Made by a program: the position numbers and the translations under genes. 33,447 nt of DNA, taken from assembly GCA_028279945.1 (NCBI GenBank), contig JANQMT010000139.1:1-33447 (forward strand), given 5' to 3'. Source of the stretch: JAKSCF01 sp028279945 (GTDB lineage: Bacteria > Bacillota > Clostridia > Peptostreptococcales > JAAYPU01). The notes below the pieces were generated by a model, which did no database searches, was not told where the DNA came from, and worked only from the letters and a program-made list of their open reading frames with translations. Below, one piece after another: positions 7,263 to 15,189 of the stretch; the stretch's first letter is position 1; each line of letters begins with the position of its first letter.

Positions 7263-7691
7263 ATGATTTTTCAATCTATAAAAACGGGCTTTAGAAAAGG
7301 TCTGGAGACTTTATGGTTTTTATCAAAAATTATTATCCCGGTTTATGTGATTGTGACCATATTAAAATATACACCTGTTATGGCAGCTGCGGGCAAACTG
7401 TTCAATCCCTTAATGGGATGGTTCAATCTTCCCGGTGAAGCTGCTATTCCCTTTATTACAGGGCTATTTTTAGATGAGTATGGTGCAATTGCAGCAATGA
7501 AGACCATATCCCTTAGTTCACAACATATCACAACACTGGCTGTTATGATTTTATTTTGTCATATTATTCTTATCGAAACGGCATTAATGAAAAAACTAGG
7601 ATTAAATATTGGCTTTTTTGTTGCTTTAAGATTTGCTCTAGCCATTATATTTGGAATTATTATTGGACAGTTAGGGGCAGTGTTATGGTAG
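7263..7691 (+). CDS. Nucleoside-recognition ('gate') domain membrane protein, first of a pair
   Basis: A 142-residue, very hydrophobic protein with about four membrane segments. The segment NLPGEAAIPFITGLFLDEYGAIAAM is the conserved pattern of the nucleoside-recognition/Gate domain found in NupC-type transporters, FeoB and the sporulation pair SpmA/SpmB. It is shorter than SpmA (about 196 residues). The following gene is a second gate protein that overlaps this one by 7 bases, so the two are probably made in equal amounts and work as a heterodimer. The SD (GGTTGG) is weak, which suggests dependence on asnS translation. Substrate unknown; an Spm-like role in spore maturation is a guess. Confidence 0.75.
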   Translation: MIFQSIKTGFRKGLETLWFLSKIIIPVYVIVTILKYTPVMAAAGKLFNPLMGWFNLPGEAAIPFITGLFLDEYGAIAAMKTISLSSQHITTLAVMILFCHIILIETALMKKLGLNIGFFVALRFALAIIFGIIIGQLGAVLW

Positions 7692-8137
7692 AAATCATTG
7701 CAAAAGACGCCTTTTTTGGCACGATCAGCGTTATATGGGGGATGTTTAAGGTCATCATACCCTTAATGATTGTTATTCAAATAATGAGAGATTACAAGGC
7801 TTTAGAGCTTATATCCAAGAAACTGTCTTTTATTTCTAAGTTTTTTGGGTTATCAAAAGATGCTCTTTTTCCTTTGTTGATAGGCTTTGTTATAGGTATT
7901 TCCTATGGAGCGGGAGCCGTAATGGAAGCTGCTCAAGAATCTCAAATGACTAAGAAAGATATTTTTTTAATAGGTATCTTTCTATCTTGCTGCCATGGCT
8001 TTTTGGAGACCACCTTAATTTTCGCAGTCATAGGCGCTAATGTCTGGGTTATGACAATAACGCGTTTATTGGTTGCTATAGTTTTAACTTTATTGTTTTC
8101 AAAATTTTATCCCTTTAAAAATACAGATTCATTATAA
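7685..8137 (+). CDS. Nucleoside-recognition ('gate') domain membrane protein, second of a pair
   Basis: A 150-residue membrane protein with about four segments. FPLLIGFVIGISYGAGAVMEAAQ is the gate-domain core, and CCHGFLETTLIFAVIGAN is the second conserved stretch, matching FCHIILIETALM of its partner. ATG 7685 lies inside the last codons of the first gene (stop 7689-7691), with AGGGG nine bases ahead. The open frame runs upstream to 7556, but that part has no gate-like features. A terminator follows immediately. Two half-size gates from adjacent genes would supply the two inverted halves that larger transporters carry in one chain. Substrate unknown. Confidence 0.75.
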   Translation: MVEIIAKDAFFGTISVIWGMFKVIIPLMIVIQIMRDYKALELISKKLSFISKFFGLSKDALFPLLIGFVIGISYGAGAVMEAAQESQMTKKDIFLIGIFLSCCHGFLETTLIFAVIGANVWVMTITRLLVAIVLTLLFSKFYPFKNTDSL

Positions 8138-8138
8138 A

Positions 8139-8166
8139 AAAAACAGGTCATATTACCTGTTTTTTT
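8139..8166 (+). terminator. Rho-independent terminator of asnS-gate operon
   Basis: AAACAGGT (8141-8148) pairs with ACCTGTTT (8155-8162) around CATATT, followed by an unbroken run of T. Confidence 0.9.
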
Positions 8167-8199
8167 GTTCATAATAGCCATTATAAGGCAATAAAAAAT

Positions 8200-8225
8200 A
8201 GATTTCTTATTTCGAAATAAAATCT
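8200..8225 (+). other. Palindrome upstream of the EF-G-like gene
   Basis: TTATTTCGAAATAA (8207-8220) is a perfect 14-bp palindrome inside a longer imperfect one (AGATT...AATCT, 8200-8225). It lies about 45 bases upstream of the -35 region, where an activator or upstream operator could bind. No regulator is identified. Confidence 0.35.
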
Positions 8226-8269
8226 GTGGAAATATGGCATAAAAAAAAGATTAAAAATTTAAAAAATAT

Positions 8270-8298
8270 TTTATATTTATTTTAAACAATGGTATAAT
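8270..8298 (+). promoter_or_regulatory. Sigma-A promoter (extended -10) for the EF-G-like gene
   Basis: TTTATA (8270-8275), 17 bases, perfect TATAAT (8293-8298) preceded by TG at 8290-8291. An extended -10 compensates for the poor -35. Confidence 0.75.
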
Positions 8299-8343
8299 TT
8301 ATGTACTGCCTATTTTCAAATAATCTATGGGAGGTTACGAAAT

Positions 8344-10410
8344 ATGAAAGAATATGCGAGTGATAGAATTAGAAACGTTGCACTAGTCGGACACGGAGGT
8401 AGTGGAAAGACAACTTTAGTAGAAGCAGCACTCTACTCTACAGGAGTAATTTCAAGAATGGGAAAAGTTGAAGACGGAAACACGGTAGCCGACTATGATA
8501 AAATGGAAATTGATAAAGGTATGTCAATTGGGACATCTGTTGTACCTGTTGAATGGGATAACGTAAAAATAAACTTTTTAGATACTCCGGGTTACTTTGA
8601 TTTTGTAGGTGAGGTAATCTCTTCTCTAAGAGTTGCGCGTGCTGCGGTTATTGTTGTGGATGCATCCTCAGGTGTTCAGGTTGGAACAGAAAAAGTATGG
8701 AAATATGCCAGAGAAAGAAATTTACCTACTTTTATTATCGTTAATAAAATGGACAAAGAAAACGTCAACTTTGAGAATGTTGTTAATCAATTGAGAGATA
8801 AATTAGGAAAATCTGTTGCACCTTTTATGTTTCCTATGGGCGGAGAAAAGTTTACAGGCTTTGTTAATGTAGTAGACATGAAAGGCAGAACATTTACGGA
8901 TAAAGGGTTTAATGAAGCAGAAATGCCTGCGGATATGGCAGATAGTATCGAACCTTTAAGAGAGATGCTGATAGAATCTGTTGCTGAAAGTGATGAAGAA
9001 CTTTTAGAAAAATATTTTGAAGGCGAAGAGTTTACACAAGATGAAATACATGCGGGGCTAAAAAATGGAATTGCTGATGGAAGTGTTGTACCTATCTTAG
9101 TAAGCTCTGCAGTTAATAATAATGGGATACCTACACTATTGGATATTCTAACAGAATATGTACCTAATCCAAAAGAACATGGTGACTACGTTGGAAAAAA
9201 TCCTAAAAACGATGAAGAAGAAACAAGAAAATGCAGTGAAAGTGAACCTTTGTCGGCATTGGTATTTAAAACCATCGTTGACCCATTTGTAGGAAAAATA
9301 TCTTTACTTAAAATAATATCGGGTATATTAAAAACCGGAACAGAAGTTTTTAACTCTACCCAAGATAAATCTGAAAAAATCGGAAACATGTTTATGCTGA
9401 GAGGTAAAAATCAAGTAGATGTTTCCAGTGCGGCAGCAGGAGATATCATTGCCATATCTAAATTGCAAAATACAGCCACTGGAGATACACTTTGTGACAA
9501 AGCAAAGCCGATTATATACAATAAAATTAATTTCCCCGAACCTACTTTGTTCATGGCATTAGAGCCAAAAGACAAGGGAGATGAAGAAAAAATCGGAACA
9601 GGATTAAATCGATTGACTGAAGAAGACCCATCCTTTGTCGTTCAAAGAAATACCGAAACCCGTCAAACGTTAGTAGGCGGTCAAGGAGATATTCATATAT
9701 CGGTTATCACGGCTAAACTAAAAGATAAATTTGGTGTTAACGTTAATATCTTAGATCAAAAGATTCCTTACAGAGAAACCGTCAAGGGAAAAGCAGATGT
9801 ACAAGGCAAGCATAAAAAGCAATCCGGTGGCGCAGGACAATATGGGGATGTTCATATTCGTTTCTCTCAAGGTACTGAAGACTTTGAATTCAGTGAAGAA
9901 ATTTTTGGTGGATCCGTTCCTAAACAATATATACCGGCTGTAGAAAAAGGTCTTAGAGAATGCCTGAATAAAGGTGTATTGGCAGGATACCCTGTAGTCA
10001 ACTTAAAAGCAGTATTATATGATGGCTCTTATCATGACGTAGACTCATCCGAAATGGCATTTAAAATAGCTGCTTCTCTGGCGTTTAAAAAAGGTATGCA
10101 AGAAGCAAAGCCTGTTATGCTTGAGCCGGTTATGCATGTTGAAATAAACATCCCTGATGATTATATGGGTGATATCATGGGAGATATGAACAAGAGAAGA
10201 GGTCGTATCCTGGGTATGGAACCTCAATCTGATGGATCTCAAAAGGTGGTAGCAGAAGCACCTATGGCAGAAATGTTTAAATATGCTATCGACTTACGTT
10301 CTATGACACAAGCAAGAGGAAGCTTTACAATGAAATTTGACAGATATGAAGAAGTACCTGCTCATTTAGCAGATAAAATTATAGCAGATGCTAAAAAAGA
10401 CGAAGAATAA
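8344..10410 (+). CDS. EF-G-like translational GTPase (FusA2-type paralogue)
   Basis: A 688-residue GTPase with the full EF-G domain order. G1 is GHGGSGKT (16-23), G3 DTPG (80-83) and G4 NKMD (134-137), followed by domain II, domain III, domain IV (GGAGQYGDVHIRF, FGGSVPKQYIPAVEKGL) and domain V (GDIMGDMNKRRGRILGM). Canonical EF-G has AHIDAGKTT at G1. GHGGSGKTT marks the paralogue subfamily often called EF-G2 or EF-G-like, whose cellular role is poorly settled. The gene stands alone between its own promoter and terminator, away from any rpsL-rpsG-tuf cluster. The start is set by GGGAGG at 8330-8335. Confidence 0.88.
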   Translation: MKEYASDRIRNVALVGHGGSGKTTLVEAALYSTGVISRMGKVEDGNTVADYDKMEIDKGMSIGTSVVPVEWDNVKINFLDTPGYFDFVGEVISSLRVARAAVIVVDASSGVQVGTEKVWKYARERNLPTFIIVNKMDKENVNFENVVNQLRDKLGKSVAPFMFPMGGEKFTGFVNVVDMKGRTFTDKGFNEAEMPADMADSIEPLREMLIESVAESDEELLEKYFEGEEFTQDEIHAGLKNGIADGSVVPILVSSAVNNNGIPTLLDILTEYVPNPKEHGDYVGKNPKNDEEETRKCSESEPLSALVFKTIVDPFVGKISLLKIISGILKTGTEVFNSTQDKSEKIGNMFMLRGKNQVDVSSAAAGDIIAISKLQNTATGDTLCDKAKPIIYNKINFPEPTLFMALEPKDKGDEEKIGTGLNRLTEEDPSFVVQRNTETRQTLVGGQGDIHISVITAKLKDKFGVNVNILDQKIPYRETVKGKADVQGKHKKQSGGAGQYGDVHIRFSQGTEDFEFSEEIFGGSVPKQYIPAVEKGLRECLNKGVLAGYPVVNLKAVLYDGSYHDVDSSEMAFKIAASLAFKKGMQEAKPVMLEPVMHVEINIPDDYMGDIMGDMNKRRGRILGMEPQSDGSQKVVAEAPMAEMFKYAIDLRSMTQARGSFTMKFDRYEEVPAHLADKIIADAKKDEE

Positions 10411-10420
10411 AAAGCACTCA

Positions 10421-10446
10421 AAAAACGCTCGAAAGAGCGTTTTTTT
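10421..10446 (+). terminator. Rho-independent terminator of the EF-G-like gene
   Basis: AAAAACGCTC (10421-10430), loop GAAA, GAGCGTTTTT and more T: a textbook tetraloop terminator. Confidence 0.95.
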
Positions 10447-10500
10447 AATGCCTCAAATTTTAATTCTTCTAAAAAATTACCTTTCATATTGAATGTACAG

Positions 10501-10529
10501 TTGAAAAGAAGGGAAAAATAGTATAGAAT
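10501..10529 (+). promoter_or_regulatory. Sigma-A promoter of the ctsR-clpC operon
   Basis: TTGAAA (10501-10506), 17 bases, TAGAAT (10524-10529). Predicted start is near 10536, inside the CtsR operator. Confidence 0.8.
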
Positions 10530-10532
10530 AAA

Positions 10533-10549
10533 AGTCAAAGAAAGTCTAA
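10533..10549 (+). promoter_or_regulatory. CtsR operator (heptad direct repeat)
   Basis: AGTCAAA-GAA-AGTCTAA matches the established CtsR box RGTCAAA-NAN-RGTCAAA with one mismatch. It covers the predicted start site and lies just before the ctsR SD, which indicates autorepression of the operon. Confidence 0.85.
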
Positions 10550-10564
10550 TTGGAGGTGGTAAAA

Positions 10565-11026
10565 GTGGCTAATATTAGTGACATTATTGAAATGTTTTTA
10601 AAAGAGCTATTGGATGATGCCAGTAATCAAACGGTGGAAATACAAAGAAATGAGCTTGCTAATTATTTTAAATGCGCACCTTCTCAGATTAATTATGTTT
10701 TGACCACTAGATTTTCAATGGATAAAGGATATATTGTAGAGAGCCGCAGGGGTGGCGGAGGATTTATTAAGATTGTTCAAATGGACATTGATAAAGACCG
10801 GTACATTGAGGGGCTTATATCAGAAATAGGCAGCAGTATCAACAAGCTGAAAGCAGTCCAAATCATACAATTACTTTATCAAAGAGATATCATTACAAAC
10901 AGAGAAGGCGAAATAATGAATGCTGCTGTAAATGATCGTTCTATTCATTCACCTCTAAACATAAAGAATGAAATAAGAGCTAACGTATTAAAAAGTATGA
11001 TGTTGGCAATTTATAAAAATAGGTAA
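10565..11026 (+). CDS. ctsR: Transcriptional repressor CtsR
   Basis: CtsR represses class III heat-shock genes (clp genes) by binding heptad repeats at their promoters, and is inactivated during heat or protein stress. The protein is 153 residues. The N-terminal half is a winged helix (NELANYFKCAPSQINYVLTTRF) with the glycine-rich wing SRRGGGGFIKI that contacts DNA and senses heat. The C-terminal half is the dimerisation/McsB-binding domain. The start is GTG 10565, five bases after the perfect SD GGAGGTGG (10552-10559). A TTG at 10550 would lie over the SD and add five residues the family lacks. First gene of the operon, with its own operator upstream. Confidence 0.95.
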   Translation: MANISDIIEMFLKELLDDASNQTVEIQRNELANYFKCAPSQINYVLTTRFSMDKGYIVESRRGGGGFIKIVQMDIDKDRYIEGLISEIGSSINKLKAVQIIQLLYQRDIITNREGEIMNAAVNDRSIHSPLNIKNEIRANVLKSMMLAIYKNR

Positions 11027-11040
11027 AGGAGGCGGGTTAG

Positions 11041-11571
11041 ATGATTTGTGAAAAATGTAAACTAAAGCAGGCAAAGGTGCATGTTATTAAAATCATAAAT
11101 GGAAAGAAAACATCAATCAATCTTTGTGAGCACTGTGCAAAAACATATGAGAATATTATTATAGAAGCGTCTAAAGGTAAAAACATCAATAATTTAGTCT
11201 CCAGCCTTTTTGATACCATACATGGACAAACCGATCATTCAATGGATTATAGTGTTCCAAAATGTAATGGTTGTGGGTTAACCCTTGATGGCTTTAGAAA
11301 ATCCGGGAGATTGGGCTGCAGAGACTGTTATGATATGTTTAAAGGCAACTTAGACATGATATTGGAAAAAGTACATGGTAAAACCATACACGTGGGTAAA
11401 ATTCCTCATAGAACAGGAGGAGAATTAAAGATAAAGAACGAAATATTAAATTTGAAGAAGGCATTAAAAGAAAAAATTAAGAAAGAAGAGTTTGAAGCAG
11501 CAGCTGTTATAAGAGATGAAATAAAAGAATTAGAAAATAGCATCATTGGAGGTGACGGCAATGAGGAATGA
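11041..11571 (+). CDS. mcsA: McsA, zinc-binding activator of the protein-arginine kinase McsB
   Basis: A 176-residue protein with four CXXC pairs: C3/C6, C29/C32, C75/C78 and C93/C96. Together they can form two treble-clef-like zinc sites. The C-terminus (about 135-172, ILNLKKALKEKIKKEEFEAAAVIRDEIKELE) is a UVR domain, the same helical hairpin found in UvrB and in the middle of ClpC. In known systems McsA binds and activates McsB and helps inactivate CtsR; loss of its zinc sites signals oxidative or metal stress. ATG 11041 follows AAAGGAGGCGGG, 15 bases after ctsR. The end overlaps mcsB by 11 bases. Confidence 0.93.
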   Translation: MICEKCKLKQAKVHVIKIINGKKTSINLCEHCAKTYENIIIEASKGKNINNLVSSLFDTIHGQTDHSMDYSVPKCNGCGLTLDGFRKSGRLGCRDCYDMFKGNLDMILEKVHGKTIHVGKIPHRTGGELKIKNEILNLKKALKEKIKKEEFEAAAVIRDEIKELENSIIGGDGNEE

Positions 11572-12562
11572 AGACAATATACCTGTTATTAGCAGTAGAA
11601 TCAGGCTTGCAAGAAATATTAAGCAATACCCTTTTCCCATGATGTTATCTGAGGAAGAGGGGACAAAAGTGATTGACGAAGTCTCAGGTGTTTTTAAGTA
11701 TCAGGATACGTTTTCAGATTACAACATTAATGTTTTAAGCGAAATGAATCTTTTGAACAAACAAGAATTGGTAGAAAAACATTTGATGAGCCCTTCTCTT
11801 TTAAATGATTGTAATAAGGGTGCATTAATCGTAAGTCCAAATAAAGAAATCAGTATTATGATTAATGAAGAGGACCATATTCGTATACAATGTATAAAAA
11901 ATGGTTTTCAGCTGGAAGAAGCTTTTCAAATAGCCGGCCAAGTAGATGATGTACTTGAAAACAAATTAGAATATGTGTTTGATGAGAAATTAGGCTTTTT
12001 AACTTCTTGTCTAACCAATGTGGGCACAGGATTAAGAGCATCGGTAATGATGCATCTTCCGGGGCTTAGGATGGTAGGAGAGCTTAAAAATATTATTCAA
12101 ACCATTGCTAAAATAGGCTTAACTGTAAGAGGTGTCTATGGCGAAGGATCCGAGGCTTTAGGTAATATGTTTCAAATATCCAATCAGGTAACGCTTGGTG
12201 TAAGTGAGGCGGAGGTCATAAAAGCGGTCAAAAATATTATCTGCCAAATTATTGAAAAAGAAAACAGGGCAAGGAAATTACTTTTAAATAAAGATAGAAT
12301 TTTTTTTGAAGACAAAATTTATCGTTCTTATGGCTTGTTAAAAAATGCCAGGATACTGAGCTATAAGGAAAGTATGAAGCTATTATCAGACGTTATACTT
12401 GGTGTGGATGTGGGCTTGGTAACAGAAACCAATGCTAAAACCCTCCAGCATATGATTCAATGTGTTCAACCGGCTTCTTTACAAATTTTATATGGCAAAG
12501 ATTTAGATGAAAGAGAAAGAAACATTAAACGTGCAGAGCTGGTTGGAGATTTGATTCGATGA
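11561..12562 (+). CDS. mcsB: Protein-arginine kinase McsB
   Basis: McsB phosphorylates arginines on proteins, including CtsR, and phosphoarginine acts as a degradation tag read by ClpC's N-domain. The protein is 333 residues with the fold of phosphagen (creatine/arginine) kinases. The nucleotide-binding SSRIRLARN is at 11-19. INEEDHIRIQC holds the catalytic acidic pair. LTSCLTNVGTGLRASVMMHLPGL and TVRGVYGEGSEALGNMFQISNQVTLG complete the site. ATG 11561 has SD GGAGGTGA (11548-11555) and lies within the last codons of mcsA, so translation is probably coupled. The TTG at 11546 would remove that SD. Confidence 0.95.
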   Translation: MRNEDNIPVISSRIRLARNIKQYPFPMMLSEEEGTKVIDEVSGVFKYQDTFSDYNINVLSEMNLLNKQELVEKHLMSPSLLNDCNKGALIVSPNKEISIMINEEDHIRIQCIKNGFQLEEAFQIAGQVDDVLENKLEYVFDEKLGFLTSCLTNVGTGLRASVMMHLPGLRMVGELKNIIQTIAKIGLTVRGVYGEGSEALGNMFQISNQVTLGVSEAEVIKAVKNIICQIIEKENRARKLLLNKDRIFFEDKIYRSYGLLKNARILSYKESMKLLSDVILGVDVGLVTETNAKTLQHMIQCVQPASLQILYGKDLDERERNIKRAELVGDLIR

Positions 12563-12595
12563 CAATAAAGTGAAAAGAAATGGTGGTGAAGGCAA

Positions 12596-15064
12596 ATGGA
12601 GTTTTATGGAAAATTTACTCAAACGGCAAAGAATGCTATTGCCTATGCTCAAGATGAAGCAAAAAAAATGGGGCACAGCTTAATAGGCAGTGAACATATT
12701 TTACTAGGGCTTATAAGAGAAGATGAAGGAGTAGCTGCAGAAGCATTGGATAATTTTGGTGTTGATGAAAGTCAAATCAGAGAAGTCATATTAAAGCTGA
12801 TTGGAGAGGCCAGCGGCACCAATACTAAATTATTAGGATTTACCCAAAGGACTGCTAAGATTATTGAAATCAGTTATTTAGAAGCAAAAAAACAGGGCAA
12901 AGGGGCAATAGGAACAGAGCATTTGTTGATTGGAATGATTAAAGAAGGAAACGGAATAGGTGTAAAAGCCCTGGTAGAATTGAATATAGATTTGGAAAAC
13001 TTAATAAAAGAAACCCTTGACATAATGGAAAGTGAGGAATATTCAGAGGCAGTGGATGAAGATGAAGAAGCCAATGATCAGAAAAGTATGCTCAAACGCT
13101 TTGGAAAAGATCTAACTGCTGCAGCTAAGGAAGGGAAAATTGATCCGGTAATCGGTAGAGAGACAGAGATTGAAAGAGTCATACAAATCTTAAATAGAAG
13201 AACAAAAAATAACCCATGCCTAATTGGAGAACCCGGAGTAGGAAAAACTGCAATAGCAGAAGGCTTGGCACAAAAAATTGCAGAAGGTGAAATTTGTGAC
13301 TACTTGCAGGATAAGAAAATTATAACATTGGATATGGCATCCATGCTGGCCGGTGCAAAATTCAGAGGGGAATTTGAAGAAAGACTTAAAAAAGCCATAC
13401 AGGAAGCTTCAAAATCCAGTGAAGTTATTCTTTTTATCGACGAACTGCATACAATTATTGGAGCCGGTGCGGCTGAAGGTGCTATCGATGCATCCAATAT
13501 TTTGAAACCGGCTTTAGCAAGAGGTGAGATTCAGGTCGTTGGAGCCACTACCTTTGATGAATATAGAAAACGTGTTGAGAAGGATACGGCATTAGAAAGA
13601 AGATTTCAACCCATTACAGTAGAGGAACCTTCTGTAGAAAATACAATAAAAATATTGGAAGGTCTAAGACCAAAATACGAGGATCATCATAAAGTTAAAA
13701 TAACGGATGACGCATTAAAAGCGGCTGCACATCTTTCAGATCGTTATATTTCTGATCGATTTCTTCCGGATAAAGCAGTTGATTTAATAGATGAAGCCGC
13801 ATCAAAAATAAGGTTATCTACCTTCATAAAACCCAATGATGTGGTAAAATTAGAAGAACGATTAGATGAACTCTCTAATACAAAAGAACAAGCTGTACAA
13901 ATGCAGGAGTTTGAGAAAGCCGCTCAGATTCGAGATATGGAAAAGAAAGTTCATGAAGAAATCTCAGAAAAACAAGACCATTGGAAAAATAAAAGCATAA
14001 ATAAGGCCATAGTAGATGAAGAAGATGTAGCTAAAATTGTGTCCAAATGGACAGGAATTCCTGTCAATAAATTAACTCAAAATGAATCAGAACGTTTATT
14101 AAATATTGAGAATGTTCTCCATAAAAGAGTAATAGGACAAGATGAAGCTGTAAAAGCCGTTTCCAGAGCAATTAGGCGGGCAAGAGTAGGGCTGAAGGAC
14201 CCCAATAGACCTGTTGGATCTTTTATATTTCTTGGACCTACCGGTGTCGGAAAAACAGAGCTGTCCAAAGCCCTTGCAGAGGCTATATTTGGAGAAGAAA
14301 GTGCCATTATTAGATTGGATATGTCGGAATACATGGAAAAGCATTCCGTATCCAAACTGATTGGATCGCCCCCAGGATATGTTGGCTTTGAAGATGGCGG
14401 GCAATTAACTGAAAGAGTACGAAGAAAACCTTACTCAGTCGTGTTGCTGGATGAAATCGAAAAAGCACATCCCGATGTATTTAACTTGCTCTTGCAAATT
14501 CTTGAAGATGGTCGTCTAACCGATTCAAAAGGTAAGGTAGTAGATTTCAAAAACACCGTTGTTATTATGACTTCAAATGTAGGTGCTCAGCGCATTAAGA
14601 AACAAAAGTCCATGGGATTTATGGCCGGCGATGTCGATGAAAAAATGGATGCATATGAGAAAATGAAAGAGAATGTTATGGATGAGCTTAATAAATCCTT
14701 CCGTCCTGAATTCTTAAACAGGATCGATGAAGTTATTGTATTCCATTCTCTTGATCAAGAGCACATTATGAATATTATTGAATTGTTAACAGACGGATTA
14801 AAGAAAAAATTAGGAAAAATGAATATTGATATCAAAATCAGCAACTCTGTAAAAGAGCATATAGCAAAAAAGGGATATGACCAGAAATTTGGAGCAAGGC
14901 CTCTTAAAAGAACCATTATGCGATTAATAGAAGACAAGTTTGCCGAAGAATTATTGAAAAAAACCATATCTTCTAATGAAAGCATAAAAGTAGATCTACA
15001 AGAAGATAAAATTGTATTTCAAAAAGTAGAGGATAAAAAGGAAGTAATAATTAATAATGAATAA
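12596..15064 (+). CDS. clpC: ATP-dependent Clp protease ATP-binding subunit ClpC
   Basis: ClpC is the AAA+ unfoldase that feeds proteins, including phosphoarginine-marked ones, into ClpP. The protein is 822 residues. Two Clp_N repeats occupy about 1-145. AAA domain 1 has Walker A GEPGVGKT (211-218) and Walker B ILFIDELH near 280. A UVR-containing middle domain (about 415-465, EFEKAAQIRDMEKKV) distinguishes ClpC from ClpA and ClpB. AAA domain 2 has GPTGVGKT (547-554), VLLDEIEKAH near 617 and a C-terminal D2-small domain. KSMGFMAGD is at the position of the ClpP-docking loop. The last residues (VIINNE and stop) are encoded by the left end of a MITE-like element, so the tail is probably altered by insertion. 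Confidence 0.97.
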   Translation: MEFYGKFTQTAKNAIAYAQDEAKKMGHSLIGSEHILLGLIREDEGVAAEALDNFGVDESQIREVILKLIGEASGTNTKLLGFTQRTAKIIEISYLEAKKQGKGAIGTEHLLIGMIKEGNGIGVKALVELNIDLENLIKETLDIMESEEYSEAVDEDEEANDQKSMLKRFGKDLTAAAKEGKIDPVIGRETEIERVIQILNRRTKNNPCLIGEPGVGKTAIAEGLAQKIAEGEICDYLQDKKIITLDMASMLAGAKFRGEFEERLKKAIQEASKSSEVILFIDELHTIIGAGAAEGAIDASNILKPALARGEIQVVGATTFDEYRKRVEKDTALERRFQPITVEEPSVENTIKILEGLRPKYEDHHKVKITDDALKAAAHLSDRYISDRFLPDKAVDLIDEAASKIRLSTFIKPNDVVKLEERLDELSNTKEQAVQMQEFEKAAQIRDMEKKVHEEISEKQDHWKNKSINKAIVDEEDVAKIVSKWTGIPVNKLTQNESERLLNIENVLHKRVIGQDEAVKAVSRAIRRARVGLKDPNRPVGSFIFLGPTGVGKTELSKALAEAIFGEESAIIRLDMSEYMEKHSVSKLIGSPPGYVGFEDGGQLTERVRRKPYSVVLLDEIEKAHPDVFNLLLQILEDGRLTDSKGKVVDFKNTVVIMTSNVGAQRIKKQKSMGFMAGDVDEKMDAYEKMKENVMDELNKSFRPEFLNRIDEVIVFHSLDQEHIMNIIELLTDGLKKKLGKMNIDIKISNSVKEHIAKKGYDQKFGARPLKRTIMRLIEDKFAEELLKKTISSNESIKVDLQEDKIVFQKVEDKKEVIINNE

Positions 15065-15172
15065 TTAAGGTGAATTTTGCTGTGCAAAATTTCCATTGAA
15101 TAATAAAAAAGGGGAGATTTTCGAAAGAAAATCCTCCTTAATTATTCATTATACATTACTAATTATTAATTG
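15045..15172 (+). mobile_element. MITE-like palindromic element, copy 2, entering the end of clpC
   Basis: The left end (TAATTAATAATGAATAATTA) is inverted in the right end (CCTTAATTATTCATTAT). Internal hairpins are ATTTTGC-TGT-GCAAAAT and GGAGATTTTC-GAAA-GAAAATCCTCC (one mismatch). It shares layout and core sequence with 2341-2462. The left end supplies the last codons and stop of clpC; the right end stops just before the radA SD. Confidence 0.65.
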
Positions 15173-15189
15173 TTCTAATGGGGGTACAA

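Noticed and set aside
7556..7684. Extension of the second gate protein by 43 codons
   Set aside because: It is out-of-frame reading of the first gate gene and shows no membrane or gate features; ATG 7685 has a good SD.
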